Shown here one piece after another: positions 12,331 to 15,760 of a stretch of DNA of 15,760 nt. The position numbers and the translations under genes were made by a program. Each line of letters starts with the position of its first letter. The stretch's first letter is position 1. The stretch is from JBCDCU01 sp039180865 (GTDB taxonomy: Bacteria; Pseudomonadota; Alphaproteobacteria; Rhizobiales; JACESI01), in contig JBCDCZ010000085.1 in the NCBI GenBank assembly GCA_039180865.1, positions 1-15,760 of the forward strand. The letters run 5' to 3'. Under the pieces are notes generated by a model. The model was not told where the DNA came from. It searched no databases and was given only the letters and a program-made list of their open reading frames with translations.

Positions 12331-14523
12331 ATGCTGCATTATCTGGAAAAACCGGTTGAGAGCGCACTGAAAAGCGCAAAACCGAGCCGTAGGACAATTT
12401 TGAAAGCCACCGCAGGGATTGCGGGCGGGCTCCTCATCGGGGCGATGCTTCCGCGTGGGACTGGCTTTGCCGAAGCGGCAAGTGCTGAAGACATGGTCAC
12501 GCCGTTCGTCCACATCACCCCGGACAACACCGTGACCGTTATTTTGAAGCACCTTGACAAAGGGCAGGGGACAGCAACCGGCCTCGCAACGCTGGTCGCC
12601 GACGAACTCGATGCATCGGCCGAACAAGTGACAGTCGATTTCGCTCCGTCTGATGTCGAAGTCTACAAGAACCTCGCTTTTGGTATTCAAGGTACCGGCG
12701 GTTCGACGGCAATCGCCAATTCATTTGACCAGTATCGACGCGCTGGTGCGACCGCAAAAGCTCTGCTAATAGCTGCTGCAGCGAAGGAATGGGGCGTATC
12801 GGAGAGCGAGATCTCAATTGAAAACGGCGTGATTTCCGGTGCGGGCAAAAGTGCCACCTTCGGAGAGCTTGCCGGTAAAGCCGCGAAACTCCCGACACCG
12901 AACGACGTTACGTTGAAGACACCGAGCGAATGGAAGTATATCGGAAAGTCGTTCCCGCGTGTCGATATTCCGAAAAAGACAACCGGTTCGGTCGGTCTTT
13001 ATGGAATGGATGTGCAGCTTGACGACATGGTTGTCGCCGTGACTGCGCGTCCGCCTCGCTTTGGCGGCAAAGTTAAAACCTTCGATGAGGCGGCTGCCAA
13101 AGAGGTCAAAGGTGTCATCGATGTGATTGCGATCCCGCAAGGGGTCACTGTGATTGCCGAAAACACATGGTCCGCTATCCAAGGCCGTGAAGCACTCGAT
13201 ATCGAATGGGATTTCGTTGAAGCAGAAAACCGCAGCAGTGACACGATCCTCTCAGAGTATCGTTCGCTTGCGAGTGAGAAGGGTATTGCCTCAAAGCAAA
13301 GCGGAGATGCGGCAGCAAAACTTGCATCCGCCAAGACCATCGTTGAAGCCGAATATGCCTTCCCATTCCTCAATCATGCACAAATGGAACCGCTTGACGT
13401 CGCCATTCTTTATGACGGTAAGCAGGCCACGTTCTGGACTGGATCGCAGCTCCAGACAATGGACCATCAGATCGGAGCTCAAGTCCTCGGTCTCGATCCT
13501 GCCAACGTGAAGATCAATACGCTCTGGGCGGGTGGATCTTTCGGTCGGCGAGCGATCTACGATAGTCATTACGTTGCAGAAGCGGCGATGATTGCCAAGA
13601 CATGGGGCAAGGCCCAGCCGATCAAGCTTGTCTACACGCGCGAAGACGATGTCAAAGGCGGGTATTACCGTCCGATGGTCGTTCACAAAGTGAAAGCGGG
13701 TGTTGATGAAAACGGCGCAATTTCGGGCTGGCAGCACCGCATTGTCGGGCAGGGCATCCTGTTCGGTACTGCTTTCGAGGCCTATGCCGTAAAGAATGGT
13801 GTCGATAATTCACTCGTCGAAGGGGTTTCTGACACAACGTATGATCTTACTGATTTCGATGTGGATGTTCATCACCCCAAACTCGGTGTCCCGGTTCTGT
13901 GGTGGCGGGCTGTGGGGCACACCCACACCGCCTATGTGATGGAAACCATGATGGATGAGCTCGCCGTCGCTGCGGGTGAGGATCCAGTCTCGTTCCGTCT
14001 GAAACATCTTGCCAACGATCCTCGGCTTGCCGGGGTCCTGAAGCTTGCTGCAGAAAAAGCAGGGTGGTCGACACCCCCTCAGGAAGGGCGTCATCGAGGC
14101 GTTGCCGTCCATAAGAGCTTCAACTCCTATGTTGCGGAAATTGCCGAAGTCTCGATGCGGGATGATGACACCGTTAAGGTTGAAAAGGTTGTCTGCGCCG
14201 TCGATTGCGGGGTGCCGGTCAATCCGGACAATATTCGCGCGCAAATTGAAGGTGGGCTTGGATACGGTCTTTCTGCGATTTTGCGTGAGGAGGTAACGTT
14301 GACGGACGGTGAGGTCGATCAGTCGAACTATTATGACTATCTTCCACTCCGCATCACCGACATGCCGGACGTCGAGGTTCATATCGTTGCATCGAGCGAA
14401 GCGCCTACGGGCGTCGGGGAGCCAGGTACGCCGCCAATAGGTCCGGCTGTCGCAAACGCGGTCTATAAGGCGACCGGCCAACGTGTCCGCGATCTGCCTT
14501 TCGCAAAGCACGGCCTCGCCTGA
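12331..14523 (+). CDS. iorB: Molybdopterin-binding large subunit, xanthine dehydrogenase family (IorB-like)
   Basis: The 730-residue subunit holds the molybdenum cofactor and active site. The N-terminus carries a Tat-type signal: SRRTILK (19-25) followed by a hydrophobic segment to about residue 41 and AEAASAED, so the complex is periplasmic. Cofactor regions are visible as FGIQGTGGSTAIANSF, FWTGSQLQ, LWAGGSFGRRAIYD, WWRAVGHTHTAYVMETMMDE and the C-terminal GVGEPGTPPIGPAVANAVY, where the glutamate of GVGEPG (about E697) is the conserved catalytic residue. This is the isoquinoline 1-oxidoreductase/aldehyde dehydrogenase branch, without an FAD subunit; electrons usually go to a cytochrome c. No cytochrome or XdhC-type maturation gene is visible in the window. 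The convergent MOSC gene (14571-15068) belongs to a fold related to molybdenum cofactor handling. Confidence 0.93.
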   Translation: MLHYLEKPVESALKSAKPSRRTILKATAGIAGGLLIGAMLPRGTGFAEAASAEDMVTPFVHITPDNTVTVILKHLDKGQGTATGLATLVADELDASAEQVTVDFAPSDVEVYKNLAFGIQGTGGSTAIANSFDQYRRAGATAKALLIAAAAKEWGVSESEISIENGVISGAGKSATFGELAGKAAKLPTPNDVTLKTPSEWKYIGKSFPRVDIPKKTTGSVGLYGMDVQLDDMVVAVTARPPRFGGKVKTFDEAAAKEVKGVIDVIAIPQGVTVIAENTWSAIQGREALDIEWDFVEAENRSSDTILSEYRSLASEKGIASKQSGDAAAKLASAKTIVEAEYAFPFLNHAQMEPLDVAILYDGKQATFWTGSQLQTMDHQIGAQVLGLDPANVKINTLWAGGSFGRRAIYDSHYVAEAAMIAKTWGKAQPIKLVYTREDDVKGGYYRPMVVHKVKAGVDENGAISGWQHRIVGQGILFGTAFEAYAVKNGVDNSLVEGVSDTTYDLTDFDVDVHHPKLGVPVLWWRAVGHTHTAYVMETMMDELAVAAGEDPVSFRLKHLANDPRLAGVLKLAAEKAGWSTPPQEGRHRGVAVHKSFNSYVAEIAEVSMRDDDTVKVEKVVCAVDCGVPVNPDNIRAQIEGGLGYGLSAILREEVTLTDGEVDQSNYYDYLPLRITDMPDVEVHIVASSEAPTGVGEPGTPPIGPAVANAVYKATGQRVRDLPFAKHGLA

Positions 14524-14541
14524 TTTTTTGAAATAGCAAGG

Positions 14542-14565
14542 CGGCCGCTCTTGAAAGGGCGGCCG
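14542..14565. terminator. Hairpin between the convergent iorB and MOSC genes
   Basis: CGGCCGC (14542-14548) and GCGGCCG (14559-14565) form a 7-bp stem with a 10-base loop. On the plus strand only a weak T-rich stretch (TATCCTTATT) follows, so efficiency is uncertain. The position between two stop codons fits a shared terminator. Confidence 0.55.
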
Positions 14566-14570
14566 TATCC

Positions 14571-15068
14571 TTATTCAGGCTGTGCGTAGTCCAGCCACGG
14601 TTGAACCTCATCGCCCAGCCTGATTTCACCCTCTTCCAGGACTTCCGCACATATACCACCATGCCCCCGCATGGCGTTGTATCCCCCGTTTCCAAGTTCG
14701 GCTTCCATTCGCGAACAGGGTGCGCATAAGCCGGTGCCGCGCAAAACGGCTTCGCCGATCCGGAAAGTCTGGTTTCTGAGAGCAAGCAGCGAAATGCCCG
14801 AGACGGCTATGTTGCGTCGCAACCGAGCCGCCTCAATTGGTGCTTCATCACTCCCGATCAGGCTCGCGATGACCGCAAGATGCTCGTCCTGAATCAAGGT
14901 GACAGTTCGTTTGCCTGCGCGTTTTCTGTGATCGCCTTCAAGGCCTGTCTTGCGCAGCATGACCGCTTCAATGGCCAAAAGAGGAACTTTACGGGCCGGT
15001 CTAACACCGATCCATTGGACTGTGCCCGGTTTGGTGTAGCGGCTGGTAAGAGTAGCAATCGTTTCCAA
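14571..15068 (-). CDS. MOSC domain-containing protein
   Basis: The 165-residue protein has the MOSC core found in molybdenum cofactor sulfurases, mARC and YiiM/YuaD-type proteins: GLEGDHRKR (42-50), TLIQDEHLAVI (57-67), LRRNIAVSG (83-91), FRIGEAVLRGTGLCAPCSRM (102-121) and RGHGGICAEVLEEGEIRLGD (134-153). C115 in GLCAPC is the likely conserved cysteine; C118 and C140 are further cysteines. The enzyme activity of stand-alone MOSC proteins is mostly unknown; binding of a sulfur-carrying or molybdenum centre is the family expectation. It follows the ECF sigma factor gene by 40 bases. The start is a TTG at 15068 without a clear ribosome binding site (no ATG until residue 37, which would cut the domain), so the start is the weak point. 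Confidence 0.82.
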   Translation of the reverse strand: METIATLTSRYTKPGTVQWIGVRPARKVPLLAIEAVMLRKTGLEGDHRKRAGKRTVTLIQDEHLAVIASLIGSDEAPIEAARLRRNIAVSGISLLALRNQTFRIGEAVLRGTGLCAPCSRMEAELGNGGYNAMRGHGGICAEVLEEGEIRLGDEVQPWLDYAQPE

Positions 15069-15108
15069 GCTTAAGCTGCGATTTTATTGAAAGACCTGTT
15101 AACCGGCT

Positions 15109-15702
15109 TCAGTCGATATCGACTTTTTCGTTAGCCGATAGTGCTTTTCTCAATCGGGTAAAGGCCAGGCGTATCCTCGATTTCACCGTTCCCAGTGGTA
15201 ATTCAAGTTCTTCGGCAATGACGCCGTGAGATTTTCCTTCGAAGAAAGATAGACGGATTAAAATTCGCTGTTCTTCCGGAAGTTCGCGAATTGCATTTCG
15301 GATTTGCTGATCTCTATTGACCGCATCCATGGCCTCGTCATCAGGTTCGAAGCTTTTCGGAAAGACCGTGCTGTCCTCCGGATCAAGCCTGTCGGACTTG
15401 TCCCGCCGAACAAGATCAATGCGCCGATTGCGTGCAATTCTGAAGAGCCAAGTGCCGATTGATGATTTGCGGCGGTCGAAAAGGTGACCCTTGTGCCATA
15501 GGGTCGTAAAGACGTCCTGAATAATCTCCTCCGCGATCGCCTCTTCGCAGTTGAGGCGCATCAAGTACGATTTGAGCCGCGGCGCATAATATTCGAACAG
15601 ATTCGCAAAGGCAGTCTTATCGCGATCTTGCGCCACCTGCTCGGCATAATCGCAAAAAAGCTCGGTCTGGGAGACCGGATTTGGTCCGCTTCCGCCTAAC
15701 AC
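15109..15702 (-). CDS. ECF-type RNA polymerase sigma factor
   Basis: The 197-residue protein is a group IV sigma-70 factor. Region 2 (about 30-102) is seen as FEYYAPRLKSYLMRL, then EEIIQDVFTTLWHKG and TWLFRIARNRRIDLVRRDK, and region 4 (about 133-187) as RELPEEQRILIRLSFFEGKS, then IAEELELPLGTVKSRIRLA and FTRLRKAL. The two are joined by an acidic linker (DPEDSTVF, then EPDDEAMD). There is no C-terminal extension. The start is a GTG at 15702; AGGAG lies 11 bases upstream, and an in-frame stop at about 15757-15759 leaves no other obvious start. The gene directly downstream is MOSC, not an anti-sigma gene, so the regulator either lies beyond the right edge or elsewhere. Confidence 0.9.
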   Translation of the reverse strand: MLGGSGPNPVSQTELFCDYAEQVAQDRDKTAFANLFEYYAPRLKSYLMRLNCEEAIAEEIIQDVFTTLWHKGHLFDRRKSSIGTWLFRIARNRRIDLVRRDKSDRLDPEDSTVFPKSFEPDDEAMDAVNRDQQIRNAIRELPEEQRILIRLSFFEGKSHGVIAEELELPLGTVKSRIRLAFTRLRKALSANEKVDID

Positions 15703-15760
15703 CTTCTCGAAAACTCCTGTCGATGAAGAGTGGATCGTCTCCCCGCGATATCTAGACTAG

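Noticed and set aside
13810..14511. Minus-strand open frame of 233 codons inside iorB
   Set aside because: It is the complement of the conserved C-terminal cofactor region; composition is rich in Arg, His and Asp as for shadow frames.

Overview
The window looks like chromosome of a free-living alphaproteobacterium. The supporting signs are GC-leaning codon use, an Ior-type molybdenum hydroxylase pair, a 566-residue chemoreceptor, a MltB-type transglycosylase with a short signal peptide, and an ECF sigma factor. No transposase, integrase, phage gene or CRISPR array is visible. Every protein-coding gene looks complete. The two window edges (about 1-127 and 15703-15760) are uninformative.

Left part (1-1736): a tRNA-Arg(UCU) with encoded CCA but an unbalanced acceptor stem, about 350 bases without a gene, then a plus-strand slipin (SPFH) protein with three successive copies of the SPFH leading beta-hairpin, closed by a strong terminator.

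Middle-left (1741-5384): the most interesting part. Three minus-strand paralogues of 316, 318 and 323 residues lie in tandem, each with its own ribosome binding site (GGAG-N7-ATG) and its own upstream 16-bp dyad of the form TGTSA-N6-TSACA. The second half of each protein carries the signature of a eukaryotic RGS (regulator of G-protein signalling) box: E/Q-N in a helix, an N-x-x-x-x-T-R segment, and a late LM-x-x-D-S/T-x-x-R helix. These are the positions by which RGS4 contacts G-alpha. An RGS-like family, triplicated and apparently under its own regulation in a bacterium without heterotrimeric G proteins, is my main candidate for an undescribed system. The shared N-terminal module of about 65 residues is not one I recognise.

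Middle (5502-9168): a YgiC-like ATP-grasp (glutathionylspermidine synthase family) gene behind a YgiB-like lipoprotein gene, reading ygiB then ygiC on the minus strand; a secreted MltB-family lytic transglycosylase whose last about 20 codons look frame-shifted; and a gamma-glutamylcyclotransferase-like protein.

Right-middle (9211-11516): a methyl-accepting chemotaxis protein preceded on the minus strand by a small secreted single-Cache-domain protein. A strong hairpin terminator separates the two. They may form a periplasmic sensor/receptor pair.

Right part (11517-15702): a divergent AT-rich intergenic region with a perfect 7+4+7 dyad, then iorA-iorB on the plus strand (a [2Fe-2S] subunit and a Tat-exported molybdenum subunit with adjoining codons), convergent with a MOSC-domain gene (molybdenum-cofactor-related fold) and an ECF sigma factor on the minus strand. 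No anti-sigma gene follows the sigma factor in the window.
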